DNA of 46,154 nucleotides. It comes from an uncultured Clostridia bacterium (GTDB lineage: Bacteria; Bacillota; Clostridia; Oscillospirales; CAG-272). Below the pieces are notes generated by a model. It was not told the DNA's origin, searched no databases, and was given only the letters and a program-made list of their open reading frames with translations. Positions within the stretch are counted from its first letter, which is position 1, and every line of letters starts with the position of its first letter. The stretch spans positions 1 to 46,154 of the forward strand of contig CANRKP010000013.1 in the NCBI GenBank assembly GCA_947631245.1. Reading direction: 5' to 3'. Position numbers and translations under genes: made by a program. This document shows positions 17,753 through 26,614 of this stretch, in pieces.

Positions 17753-17786
17753 AAAAATCCGCGCGCCGCTCGGCGCGCGGATTTTT
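17753..17786. terminator. terminator after cwlD
   Basis: A perfect 15-bp stem (17753-17767 with 17772-17786) and a GCTC loop; the stem ends are A5 and T5, so it could act in both directions. A small second hairpin, CCCCT-GAT-AGGGG, with a T-rich tail follows near 17796-17818. Confidence 0.85.
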
Positions 17787-17843
17787 GACGCGCAGCCCCT
17801 GATAGGGGGTCTTTTTTTATTAAAAAATTTTTCGGTTTCTCTC

Positions 17844-17872
17844 TTGACAAGCTCAATACTTCGTGATACGAT
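17844..17872 (+). promoter_or_regulatory. SigA promoter of the padR operon
   Basis: TTGACA (17844-17849), 17 bases, TACGAT (17867-17872). Start of transcription is expected near 17879. Confidence 0.75.
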
Positions 17873-17876
17873 GTAT
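17856..17876. promoter_or_regulatory. PadR-type operator over the padR promoter
   Basis: Two inverted 9-bp half-sites, ATACTTCGT (17856-17864) and ACGATGTAT (17868-17876), agree in 8 of 9 positions and are spaced by three bases. They cover the downstream part of the spacer and the whole -10 box. PadR proteins usually bind ATAC/GTAT-ended palindromes of about this size and repress themselves. Confidence 0.65.
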
Positions 17877-17896
17877 AACGTAAGAGGAGGTATTGT

Positions 17897-18214
17897 ATGG
17901 ATATTCAGTTGAAGCGCGGGCTTTTGGACGTTTGCGTACTGGCGGCGATCAAGGACAAAGACTCCTACGGCTACCAAATAATCAAGGATATGAAGCCGTA
18001 TCTTTCGCTGTCCGAATCGACTTTATATACCATTTTAAAACGCCTTGAGACGGCGGGAATGCTTACCGTACGCAGCGCCGAGCACGATGGGCGGCTTAGA
18101 AAATACTACCACATTACCGACTCGGGACTTCGACGCATTGAAGAATTCAAGGAAGATTGGAAGGAAATTCTTTCCATACACCGTTTTGTTGTCAAGGAGG
18201 AAGAGAATGAATAA
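17897..18214 (+). CDS. PadR-family transcriptional regulator
   Basis: A 105-residue winged-helix protein. LKRGLLDVCVLAAIKDKDSY followed by GYQIIKDMK, the recognition-helix segment SESTLYTILKRLETAGML and the wing GRLRKYYHIT are all typical of the short PadR-s1 subfamily, which senses envelope or small-molecule signals. GGAGGT precedes the ATG. The stop overlaps the next gene by eight bases, so the three genes of this operon are coupled, and the operator over the promoter indicates autorepression. Confidence 0.95.
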   Translation: MDIQLKRGLLDVCVLAAIKDKDSYGYQIIKDMKPYLSLSESTLYTILKRLETAGMLTVRSAEHDGRLRKYYHITDSGLRRIEEFKEDWKEILSIHRFVVKEEENE

Positions 18215-18806
18215 ACAGGATTTTTTGGCGCAGCTTTGCAGTGGTTTGCACGGACTTCCTCGAGAAGACGTTGAGGAACGGCTGAACTTTTACAGTGAGA
18301 TGATCGACGACCGAATGGAGGATGGGCTTTCGGAGGTCGAGGCGGTCGCCGAGATAGGAAATGTCTGTGAAATAATCTCGCAGATTTTGGCGGAAACCCC
18401 GCTTTCAAAGATCGTAAAAGAAAAAATCAAGCCGAAAAGTCCGGTAAAGCCGTGGGTCGTCGTCCTTTTGATACTCGGTTTCCCGCTTTGGTTCCCGATT
18501 ATGATCGCCGTTGTTGCGATTATTTTATCGGTGTATATCGTCGTTTGGTCGGTGATAATTTCGCTTTGGGCTGTATTTGCTTCGTTTATTGTCGGGACGC
18601 TCGGCGGAGCTTTTTCGTCGGTTTATTTTGCGATGTGCGGCAGAGCCCTCACCTCTTTGTCAATGCTCGCGGTAGGGCTTTTGTGCGCGGGATCGGCAAT
18701 ATTTATATTTTTCGCATGTCTCGCTGTTACAAAGGGCGTAATTTGGCTGACAAAAAAGACCGCTGTCGGATTTAAGCACATGCTTATCGGAAAGGAGACG
18801 GTGTGA
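18207..18806 (+). CDS. DUF1700 family membrane protein
   Basis: A 199-residue protein. The N-terminal about 75 residues (MNKQDFLAQLCSGLHGLPRE, then a segment with EERLNFYSEMIDDRMEDG) form the cytoplasmic helical DUF1700 domain; three to four hydrophobic segments follow from residue about 80 to the end. Proteins of this family regularly stand between a PadR regulator and a DUF4097 protein in Firmicutes and are thought to be part of an envelope-stress response, but no biochemical role is established. AGGAGG lies 6 bases before ATG 18207; the start overlaps padR and the stop overlaps the next gene (TGATG). Confidence 0.9.
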   Translation: MNKQDFLAQLCSGLHGLPREDVEERLNFYSEMIDDRMEDGLSEVEAVAEIGNVCEIISQILAETPLSKIVKEKIKPKSPVKPWVVVLLILGFPLWFPIMIAVVAIILSVYIVVWSVIISLWAVFASFIVGTLGGAFSSVYFAMCGRALTSLSMLAVGLLCAGSAIFIFFACLAVTKGVIWLTKKTAVGFKHMLIGKETV

Positions 18807-19828
18807 TGAGTAAAACGGTTAAAAAATGGCTTATTGCCGCCGCGGTGATGATTTTTGCAGGCGCGGTACTGTTCGCAGTGGTTCTTGCATTCTGCGGCGG
18901 GGATATAACCAAGCTCGGTACGGTCGATTATGTCACAACTACATACGAGCCGAGCGGCGATTTCAAAAATATCACTGTAAAAGTGTACACGACAGACATT
19001 GAGTTTTTGCCCTCGGAGGACGGAAAATGCAGGATCGCCTGTTATGAAGACGATAAGGTCATCCACACCGCAGAGGTCAAAGACGGAACTCTCGTTATCA
19101 ACACAGAGGATTCGCGCAGGTGGCTCGGCTTTATTTCTATATCTTTCACAAGACCGACGATGACGGTATATCTGCCGCGAAACGAGTATGAAATTTTGGA
19201 CATCGGGACCGATACCGGCGCCGTTCGCCTTCCGAAGGACTTTGCATTTGAGAGTATAAAGATCGCCGGCCACACGGGCTCGGTAAGCTGCTCGGCGAGC
19301 GTCGCGGGAGTTGTTGATATTGAGCTTGACACCGGCGCGATAGTCATGAGCGAGATCTCCGCCGGGAGGATGAAACTCAAAACCGACACCGGCAGCATAA
19401 AGCTGAGCGGCGGCACTGTCGCCGAAAATGTCGATGTTGATACGGGCACCGGGTTTGTCAGCCTCGAAAATATCGCCTGCGGCGACCTTCGCGCAAAGGC
19501 GGACACCGGGCGGGTGAGCCTTGACGGCGTCACCTGCGGCGACCTTCACGCCGAAACGGACACCGGGGACATCGCACTTGAAAACGTCGTCGGCACCGGG
19601 AAGTTCGAGCTTGTGAGCGATATCGGGGACATAGGCCTCAACGACTGCGACGCCTCCGAGCTTTATATCGAAACCGACACCGGAGACGTTGCCGGTGAGC
19701 TTTTGACAGATAAGATTTTCTTTGCCGAGTCGGACACCGGTCGCGTAAGCGTGCCGAAATCCGTGACCGGCGGCAGGTGCGAGATAAAGACGGACACGGG
19801 GAGCATCGATATGAGGGTGAAAAAATAA
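18806..19828 (+). CDS. DUF4097 family beta-repeat protein
   Basis: A 340-residue protein with an N-terminal membrane anchor (residues about 8-30) and an outer-facing beta-repeat domain, probably a right-handed solenoid. From about residue 130 onward the motif (T/A/S)DTG followed by a short beta strand recurs about ten times: TDTGAVRL, LDTGAIVM, TDTGSIKL, ADTGRVSL, TDTGDIAL, TDTGDVAG, SDTGRVSV, TDTGSIDM, with two variants (VDTGTGFV, SDIGDIGL). Spacing is about 19-22 residues, one solenoid turn. The ATG at 18806 overlaps the preceding stop. Function is unknown; the PadR-DUF1700 context suggests an envelope-facing sensor or adhesive structure. Confidence 0.9.
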   Translation: MSKTVKKWLIAAAVMIFAGAVLFAVVLAFCGGDITKLGTVDYVTTTYEPSGDFKNITVKVYTTDIEFLPSEDGKCRIACYEDDKVIHTAEVKDGTLVINTEDSRRWLGFISISFTRPTMTVYLPRNEYEILDIGTDTGAVRLPKDFAFESIKIAGHTGSVSCSASVAGVVDIELDTGAIVMSEISAGRMKLKTDTGSIKLSGGTVAENVDVDTGTGFVSLENIACGDLRAKADTGRVSLDGVTCGDLHAETDTGDIALENVVGTGKFELVSDIGDIGLNDCDASELYIETDTGDVAGELLTDKIFFAESDTGRVSVPKSVTGGRCEIKTDTGSIDMRVKK

Positions 19829-19831
19829 ATA

Positions 19832-19862
19832 CAAAAGCCGTGACAGTCGTTCACGGCTTTTG
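19832..19862 (+). terminator. hairpin after the DUF4097 gene
   Basis: A perfect 12-bp stem, CAAAAGCCGTGA (19832-19843) with TCACGGCTTTTG (19851-19862). Its U-rich 3' arm replaces a separate T tract. Confidence 0.65.
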
Positions 19863-19942
19863 CGCTGTATTTTGTGAGTGTGGGAATGGGCTGCGGGACC
19901 CTCACCGAGGGGGTGCTTTTCGCGCTGCGCCGAAACTTGAGG

Positions 19943-19971
19943 TTGAAAAAGACGGCAGGATATATTATAAT
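19943..19971 (+). promoter_or_regulatory. SigA promoter of radA
   Basis: TTGAAA (19943-19948), 17 bases, TATAAT (19966-19971). The leader is about 50 bases. Confidence 0.75.
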
Positions 19972-20028
19972 CAATATGAAATTATGATCACAGACACCAT
20001 TTACAAAAGCTGACGCGGAGGCGCCCTC

Positions 20029-21423
20029 ATGAAACAGAAAACGGTATATGTCTGCACAAAATGCGACTATCAGTATCCGAAGCTGCTCGGCAGATGCCCG
20101 CAGTGTGGGGCGTTCGGCTCCTTTGTCGAGGAAAAATACGAGGAGCCCGCGCCGACGGATAAGGCGGCGGGAGGAAAGGCTGTGCGCCGCGGCGTCCGCT
20201 CCGAGGCGGCAAAGCCGATAGGGGATATCTCCGTCGAGCCCGTGCCGCGCTCGCAGACGGGATACGGCGAGCTCGACCGCGTGCTCGGCGGCGGGCTCGT
20301 CTCGGGCTCCGTCGTGCTTTTGTCCGGCGAGCCGGGCATAGGAAAGTCGACGCTGCTTTTGCAAATATCGGGCGTCCTTTCCGGGACGAGGCGCGTGCTC
20401 TACGTTTCGGGCGAGGAGTCGTCGGGTCAGCTGCGCCTTCGCGCGGACAGGCTCGGCGTCTCGTCGGACGAGCTCTATATCTACACGGAGACGGACACGG
20501 GACGCATCATATCCGAATGCGAGCGCGTGAAGCCGGAGGTGCTTATCGTAGACTCGATACAGACGCTCTATTCAGAGTCGGCGCAGTCTCAGCCGGGCTC
20601 CGTCTCGCAGGTGAGGGAGTGCGCGGGCGAGCTTTCGTCCCTCGCGAAAAATTACGGCGTTTCCGTCATAATCGTAGGTCACGTCAACAAAGAGGGCGGC
20701 ATCGCGGGACCGAAGGTACTCGAGCACATGGTCGACGCCGTTCTGTACTTCGAGGGCGAACGCCATCAGAATTTCCGCATAATACGCGCGGTCAAAAACA
20801 GATACGGGGCGACGAATGAGATTGGCGTCTTTGAAATGACGGATTCGGGGCTCCGCGAGGTCGAAAACCCGTCCGCGATGCTGCTCTCCGGCAGACCGCG
20901 CGGCGTTTCCGGCAGCGCGACCGTCTGCTGCATGGAGGGCACCCGCCCCATGATCGCGGAAATACAGGCACTGACGGTGAAAACGACGTTTCCGTCGCCG
21001 AAGCGGACGGCGGACGGCTTTGACTACGGCCGCCTCTGCCTCCTGCTTGCGGTGCTCGAGCGCCGGCTCGGCATGCGCTTTTCGGATATAGACGTGTATC
21101 TGAACGTCGTCGGCGGTCTGAGGCTCGACGAACCCGCGTGCGACCTCGCGGCGGCGGCGGCGCTCGTCTCGGCGCTGCGCGATATGCCGGTGCCGACCGA
21201 TCTTGTCGTCGTCGGCGAGCTCGGTCTTGCGGGCGAGGTAAGGGGAGTGTCCGCGACGGCGGACAGAGTCCGCGAGGCGGCGCGCCTCGGATTTGAGCGC
21301 ATCGTCGTGCCCAAGCGCGGCAGCGATACGAGCCTTCTGCCCGACGGGATAAGAGTTATTCCGATAAGGAGCGTATACGAGCTTCTGCCTCTGCTCGAGG
21401 GCGGGCAAAAGCGCGAGGGGTGA
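20029..21423 (+). CDS. radA: DNA repair protein RadA
   Basis: RadA is a RecA-like, DnaB-like helicase that drives branch migration in recombination. The 464-residue product has the N-terminal zinc finger CTKCDYQYPKLLGRCPQCG at residues 9-27, Walker A GEPGIGKST near residue 101, the RadA-specific motif KNRYGATNEIGVF near residue 255 (Tyr instead of the more usual Phe), and a C-terminal Lon-protease-like domain (LDEPACDLAAAAALVSALRD). GGAGG (20017-20021) is 7 bases before the ATG. The GtrII-like gene starts 5 bases after its stop. Confidence 0.96.
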   Translation: MKQKTVYVCTKCDYQYPKLLGRCPQCGAFGSFVEEKYEEPAPTDKAAGGKAVRRGVRSEAAKPIGDISVEPVPRSQTGYGELDRVLGGGLVSGSVVLLSGEPGIGKSTLLLQISGVLSGTRRVLYVSGEESSGQLRLRADRLGVSSDELYIYTETDTGRIISECERVKPEVLIVDSIQTLYSESAQSQPGSVSQVRECAGELSSLAKNYGVSVIIVGHVNKEGGIAGPKVLEHMVDAVLYFEGERHQNFRIIRAVKNRYGATNEIGVFEMTDSGLREVENPSAMLLSGRPRGVSGSATVCCMEGTRPMIAEIQALTVKTTFPSPKRTADGFDYGRLCLLLAVLERRLGMRFSDIDVYLNVVGGLRLDEPACDLAAAAALVSALRDMPVPTDLVVVGELGLAGEVRGVSATADRVREAARLGFERIVVPKRGSDTSLLPDGIRVIPIRSVYELLPLLEGGQKREG

Positions 21424-21428
21424 CCGGG

Positions 21429-23018
21429 ATGGAGATATTGTCGGGATACAAAAAAGCCGCCATAGGCGCTTTTCGCGAATACCGCTGCGTCATCATCCCC
21501 TCGCTCGTCTCGGCACTTCTGTCCTACGGATTTGCCATGACGAACATGATAGTCAATTGGGACGGGGCGCGGATGCTCGAAGGGCTTTACGGCGCGGGCA
21601 TAGGCTCCGGCAGATGGTTCTTGTGGCTGATGGGAGAGTTGTCCTCACGCCTGTGGGGCAGCTGCACGCTCCCGCTTCTGAACGGGGCGTTGGCGTCGCT
21701 GCTGCTTACGCTTTCGGCGTGCGTTCTTGTGCGGACGCTCGGAATAAAAAACAGGCTGCTTTCGGCCGCGGTCGGCGCCGTGTTCGTCACGTTCCCGGCG
21801 GCGGGCGGGATGATGCTTTATATGTATACGGCGCACTATTACGCGCTTTCGGTGCTGTTGGCGCTTTCGGGCGCGCTCTGCGCCGAGAGGCTCGGATGGC
21901 GCGGGGTCCTGCCGGGGGCGCTCCTCATCGCGTGCTCGCTCGGGATATATCAGGCATATCTTCCGCTCGCGGCGGCGGTTTTGGCGCTTTCGCTCCTTCG
22001 CCGCTCTTTTGAAGCGGGGGAGAAAACGCGCGCGGTCGGCTCGCGTGCCGGATCGTATGCCGTCACTCTTTTGCTCGCCATTCTGATATACGCGGCAATT
22101 CTTTGGGCGCTTTTACTCGTCTCGGGCAGATCCCTCACGGATTATCAGGGGATAGGCTCGGCGGGCGCGTCTCTGACGGAGCTGCCACGGCTCTTTATAA
22201 GGGCATACGGGAGCATTCTTCTGCTTCCGTTCGGTGCGAGGTACGGGATAAACGACACCGTCTTCATCCGCGCGGCGATCTTCGGCGCGTTCGTGCTGTC
22301 GCTGCTGCTTTTCGCCGTGCTGGTTTTATTCTGCCGTGCGAGCGCCGGGCGGCGCGCGCTTCAGGCGGTCATTTTCGCGCTCCTGCCGCCTGTTTTCGGC
22401 TCAGTTGAGCTTTTGTCATCCGGCACATACGTCCACACGCTGATGACATATGCCTCGGTGGGGGTGTTTGCCGCGCCAGTCATGCTTTCGGACATCATAC
22501 TTGACGAAAAGACCGTGCTGTCGCTTTCTTTGCCGAAATCACGCGGGAGCCGCCGCGCCGCCGAATGCGCGGGCATCGCGGCAGCCGTCCTCGTCTTTCT
22601 GTCGGCGGCGAATTATATATGTCAGTCGAACGGAAACTACCTCGAAGCGTATTACGCGGACGAGCAGGCAAAGGAATATTTTACGACGCTCATAACGCGC
22701 ATCAAATCCGCGGACGGCTTTGACGACGACAAAAAACTCGCTGTCATAGGCGAGACGATAGAGGACGGTACATATGAAAACGCGATTTACGCCGGGCTCC
22801 CGTTCCGATACTCCGGCACGCCGGACTCGCTTCTGAACAGCTATTCGAGGGACTATTTCATGCTCCACTATCACGGCTTTTCTATGGAAAGCGCGACGGA
22901 AGAGGAGCTTCTTATGCTTTCGGCGCTCGACGAGGTGAGGAAGATGCCCTGCTATCCCGACGACGGGTCGATCTCGGTCATAGACGGATTTGTTGTTCTC
23001 AAGCTCGAGGAGCCGTAA
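21429..23018 (+). CDS. GtrII-like membrane glucosyltransferase domain protein
   Basis: A 529-residue polytopic protein with about ten membrane segments between residues 20 and 400, then a 130-residue extracytoplasmic domain (from about SAANYICQSNGNYLEAYYAD to the end). The start with NMIVNWDGARMLEGLYGAG and GIGSGRWFLW matches the GtrII-type glucosyltransferase family, which transfers sugar from a lipid carrier to cell-surface polymers. The ATG at 21429 uses GAGGGG at the end of radA, 8 bases upstream; a GTG at 21420 would overlap radA. The following lipoprotein gene is 41 bases away and may be its partner. Confidence 0.8.
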   Translation: MEILSGYKKAAIGAFREYRCVIIPSLVSALLSYGFAMTNMIVNWDGARMLEGLYGAGIGSGRWFLWLMGELSSRLWGSCTLPLLNGALASLLLTLSACVLVRTLGIKNRLLSAAVGAVFVTFPAAGGMMLYMYTAHYYALSVLLALSGALCAERLGWRGVLPGALLIACSLGIYQAYLPLAAAVLALSLLRRSFEAGEKTRAVGSRAGSYAVTLLLAILIYAAILWALLLVSGRSLTDYQGIGSAGASLTELPRLFIRAYGSILLLPFGARYGINDTVFIRAAIFGAFVLSLLLFAVLVLFCRASAGRRALQAVIFALLPPVFGSVELLSSGTYVHTLMTYASVGVFAAPVMLSDIILDEKTVLSLSLPKSRGSRRAAECAGIAAAVLVFLSAANYICQSNGNYLEAYYADEQAKEYFTTLITRIKSADGFDDDKKLAVIGETIEDGTYENAIYAGLPFRYSGTPDSLLNSYSRDYFMLHYHGFSMESATEEELLMLSALDEVRKMPCYPDDGSISVIDGFVVLKLEEP

Positions 23019-23059
23019 ACTGGCGGACGGCGTTTACAGTAGTTAAAGGAGGTGGGGAA

Positions 23060-24652
23060 ATGAAAAAGACCGTATCGCTGATTTTGGCGGCGCTTTTCGC
23101 GCTGACGCCCCTTTTTTCGGCGTCGTGCGGAAAAAAGTTCGGAAATGAAACGCAGGAAACAGACGTCGCGACAGGACAAGGCGACGGGATAGAGCTCCCC
23201 ATTTCCGAAGAAGAAGGCGAGAGCGCACACCCGTTTTTGAAGCTCATAAACGACAGGGCGGATCTTGCGACGATAGAAAGGATCATAATCGGCTTCGAGA
23301 AAGGTGACTGCGAGTGTTTGGTCGAGGTGACGGGCAGCGGCACGCTGTCGTCCGATATCGAGGATACCTTGGGGCTCAAGTCGATGATAATATACGACGG
23401 CATGTTCGTTTTTCTCCCGCAGGCGGAGGAGGTGGGGGAGCACGCGCCGACGCTCTCGTATATCACGGCGGTGTTCCGCGAGAAGAAGAACAAGGAAAAC
23501 CGCGGCATCGCTTTCATAACGATTGAAAACGACGGCTGGGGCGTGTCCGCGGCGGAGATACTCTACCAATGCGCGTTCGCGCCCGAGGCGGAAGTCTCGG
23601 ACTATTACGTCGAGCGCCGCTTTGTGGAGCTCGCGGCGCAGGCGCGGCGGGGGCATGAGGCGGCGAATGCGGAGTCGGACGAGGAGACCGACGCGCGCGC
23701 CGAGGTTTTGCCCGCATACGCCTTCCTCTTTATCGAGGAGTTCAACTCACAGGGCGTGTATGTTCCCGACAGCGATAAAGGGTTTGAAAGAATTCTCTTC
23801 CGCTTTGACGGTGGCGCGGGAGTTTTTTGCAGATTTTCGGACGGGGAGTTTCGGGACACGCTGGCGCCGTCTTATGAGGCGGAGGGCGAGCTTATCCCGG
23901 GCGGGCGCGTTATTAGGCGGGCGGTTTCGGACAATAACGAGTTTTTCTATGCGGTGTTTTACGACAAAGAAGGCATCGTCGGCTTCGCGGTGAAGCTGCC
24001 GAACGGGAAGCTCGCGCAGAGGCTGTTCCCGCTCGTCGACGGCGGGCGGCAGGCGGTGACGGAGGAATACGTCGCGCGCCGCGCGCGGGAGATCTTCGAC
24101 GGGGGAGACACGGTCGACATAAAAGCGGAATTCCGCGAGCTTTCGCCTGACGGGAGAGGCGCGCCCGACATTTTTTCGGTTGTCGAGACCGAGGGCAGCT
24201 CGGACGGCGTTTCCTTCCGCCTTGTCGGCGACAGAATTTTTGACAACTACGACTACCCCGAGATTATGGAGGCGGTGTCGCCGATGATACCTCAACGACA
24301 TCTCGATACGGGGAATGCGGCGTCGTTTGCGATCCCTGCCCAAAGCCTGATAACACAACTCTCGCCCGCGTGCCGCGCCTTTTGTGACGCGGGAGACATC
24401 TCTTATGGGACGTGGACGCTTTTGTGGAAGCCCTCGCCCGCGGCGGAGCAGAACGGGCGCGCGCGGGTCGCCGTTGTCTTCCGTCTCTGCGGGATACCCG
24501 TCTCGGTCTCTGTGGCGGAGCTTTCGAAAAAGGACGGGGCATGGCACGCGGGAAGGACGTATACCGTCGTTTTCCCGAGAGCCTGTGACGGGAGCCTCGC
24601 CCACGTTTCGGAAAAGACGGTGGAGGATATCCTTTTGTCGACGCGCGGATGA
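23060..24652 (+). CDS. large lipoprotein of unknown function
   Basis: A 530-residue protein with a lipoprotein signal peptide: MKKTVSLILAALFALTPLFS followed by ASCGKK, lipidated cysteine at residue 23. The remainder is acidic and extracytoplasmic; I recognise no domain, though several stretches of alternating hydrophobic residues suggest repeated alpha/beta units (RILFRFDGGAGVF, FFYAVFYDKEGIVGFAVKL). A very strong ribosome binding site (AAAGGAGGTGG) precedes the ATG. Its position directly after a membrane glucosyltransferase suggests a cell-surface polymer role, which is inference only. Confidence 0.8.
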   Translation: MKKTVSLILAALFALTPLFSASCGKKFGNETQETDVATGQGDGIELPISEEEGESAHPFLKLINDRADLATIERIIIGFEKGDCECLVEVTGSGTLSSDIEDTLGLKSMIIYDGMFVFLPQAEEVGEHAPTLSYITAVFREKKNKENRGIAFITIENDGWGVSAAEILYQCAFAPEAEVSDYYVERRFVELAAQARRGHEAANAESDEETDARAEVLPAYAFLFIEEFNSQGVYVPDSDKGFERILFRFDGGAGVFCRFSDGEFRDTLAPSYEAEGELIPGGRVIRRAVSDNNEFFYAVFYDKEGIVGFAVKLPNGKLAQRLFPLVDGGRQAVTEEYVARRAREIFDGGDTVDIKAEFRELSPDGRGAPDIFSVVETEGSSDGVSFRLVGDRIFDNYDYPEIMEAVSPMIPQRHLDTGNAASFAIPAQSLITQLSPACRAFCDAGDISYGTWTLLWKPSPAAEQNGRARVAVVFRLCGIPVSVSVAELSKKDGAWHAGRTYTVVFPRACDGSLAHVSEKTVEDILLSTRG

Positions 24653-24673
24653 GAAAAAATCGGCGTGTCGGGG

Positions 24674-24702
24674 TTTTCAGACGGAGCATTTTGTGGTACA
24701 AT
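24674..24702 (+). promoter_or_regulatory. promoter of obg
   Basis: TACAAT (24697-24702) preceded by TTGTGG, with a weak -35 TTTTCA (24674-24679) 17 bases upstream. It matches the TGTGG-extended -10 pattern seen elsewhere in the window. Confidence 0.55.
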
Positions 24703-24723
24703 ATCAGACGGAAAATTAAGTGA

Positions 24724-26004
<1,281 letters not shown>

Positions 26005-26011
26005 TGGAAAA

Positions 26012-26593
26012 ATGGAGAGAGACGAACGCTTCGGCGAAATGATAGACCTGCTCGAGCTTCAGAAGGAGTTCATACTCCGCCATCTCGGGGCGGGCGACGT
26101 TGCAGTGGATTTCACGGCGGGAAACGGACACGATACTTCATTTCTTTCGCGCACGGTGGGAAAGGATGGGCGCGTCTACGCCTTTGACATACAGCCTCAG
26201 GCGCTGGCGTCCGCGAGGGCGACACTTATTGCGGACGGCTGTCCCGACAACGTGACGCTTATTCTAGACTCGCATTCAAACGTCTCCCTATATGTTCATG
26301 AAAAAATAAACGCGGGGATGTTCAATCTCGGTTTTCTCCCCGGAGGGGACAGGACCAAAACGACGATGAGGGTAACGACGCTGCCGGCGGTGCGCGCGGC
26401 GATAGAGCTTTTGGCTCCGGGCGGGATACTTTCGGTCGCGGTCTACCCCGGACACGAGGAAGGGGACGCCGAGGGGCGCGAGCTGCGGCAGTATTACGAA
26501 ACGCTTGACAGAAAGCTCCTTTGCGCGACGGAGATACATATCGTAAATTCGCCGACGTCGCCGTATTTTACGATAATAGAGAAGCGAAAGTAA
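26012..26593 (+). CDS. mnmM: tRNA mnm5s2U34 methyltransferase MnmM (YtqB family, class I SAM)
   Basis: A 193-residue SAM-dependent methyltransferase of the former 'putative rRNA methylase' family (PF06962), for which the Bacillus member YtqB was later shown to methylate the wobble uridine of tRNA. The SAM site is DFTAGNGHDTSFLS near residue 32, followed by YAFDIQPQAL near 56; FNLGFLPGGDR near residue 107 and YPGHEEGDAE near 148 are the family signature. The chosen ATG lies 8 bases after the obg stop; the ribosome binding site AAGTGATGG is embedded in the end of obg, suggesting coupling. The specific reaction is assigned from the family. Confidence 0.88.
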   Translation: MERDERFGEMIDLLELQKEFILRHLGAGDVAVDFTAGNGHDTSFLSRTVGKDGRVYAFDIQPQALASARATLIADGCPDNVTLILDSHSNVSLYVHEKINAGMFNLGFLPGGDRTKTTMRVTTLPAVRAAIELLAPGGILSVAVYPGHEEGDAEGRELRQYYETLDRKLLCATEIHIVNSPTSPYFTIIEKRK

Positions 26594-26614
26594 AAAGTGA
26601 AGGGGTGATGACGC

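Noticed and set aside
18623..19834. A 403-codon minus-strand frame opposite the DUF4097 gene
   Set aside because: The repeated DTG codons on the plus strand create an antisense frame with repetitive sequence; no start signal, and the plus-strand operon is coupled by overlaps.
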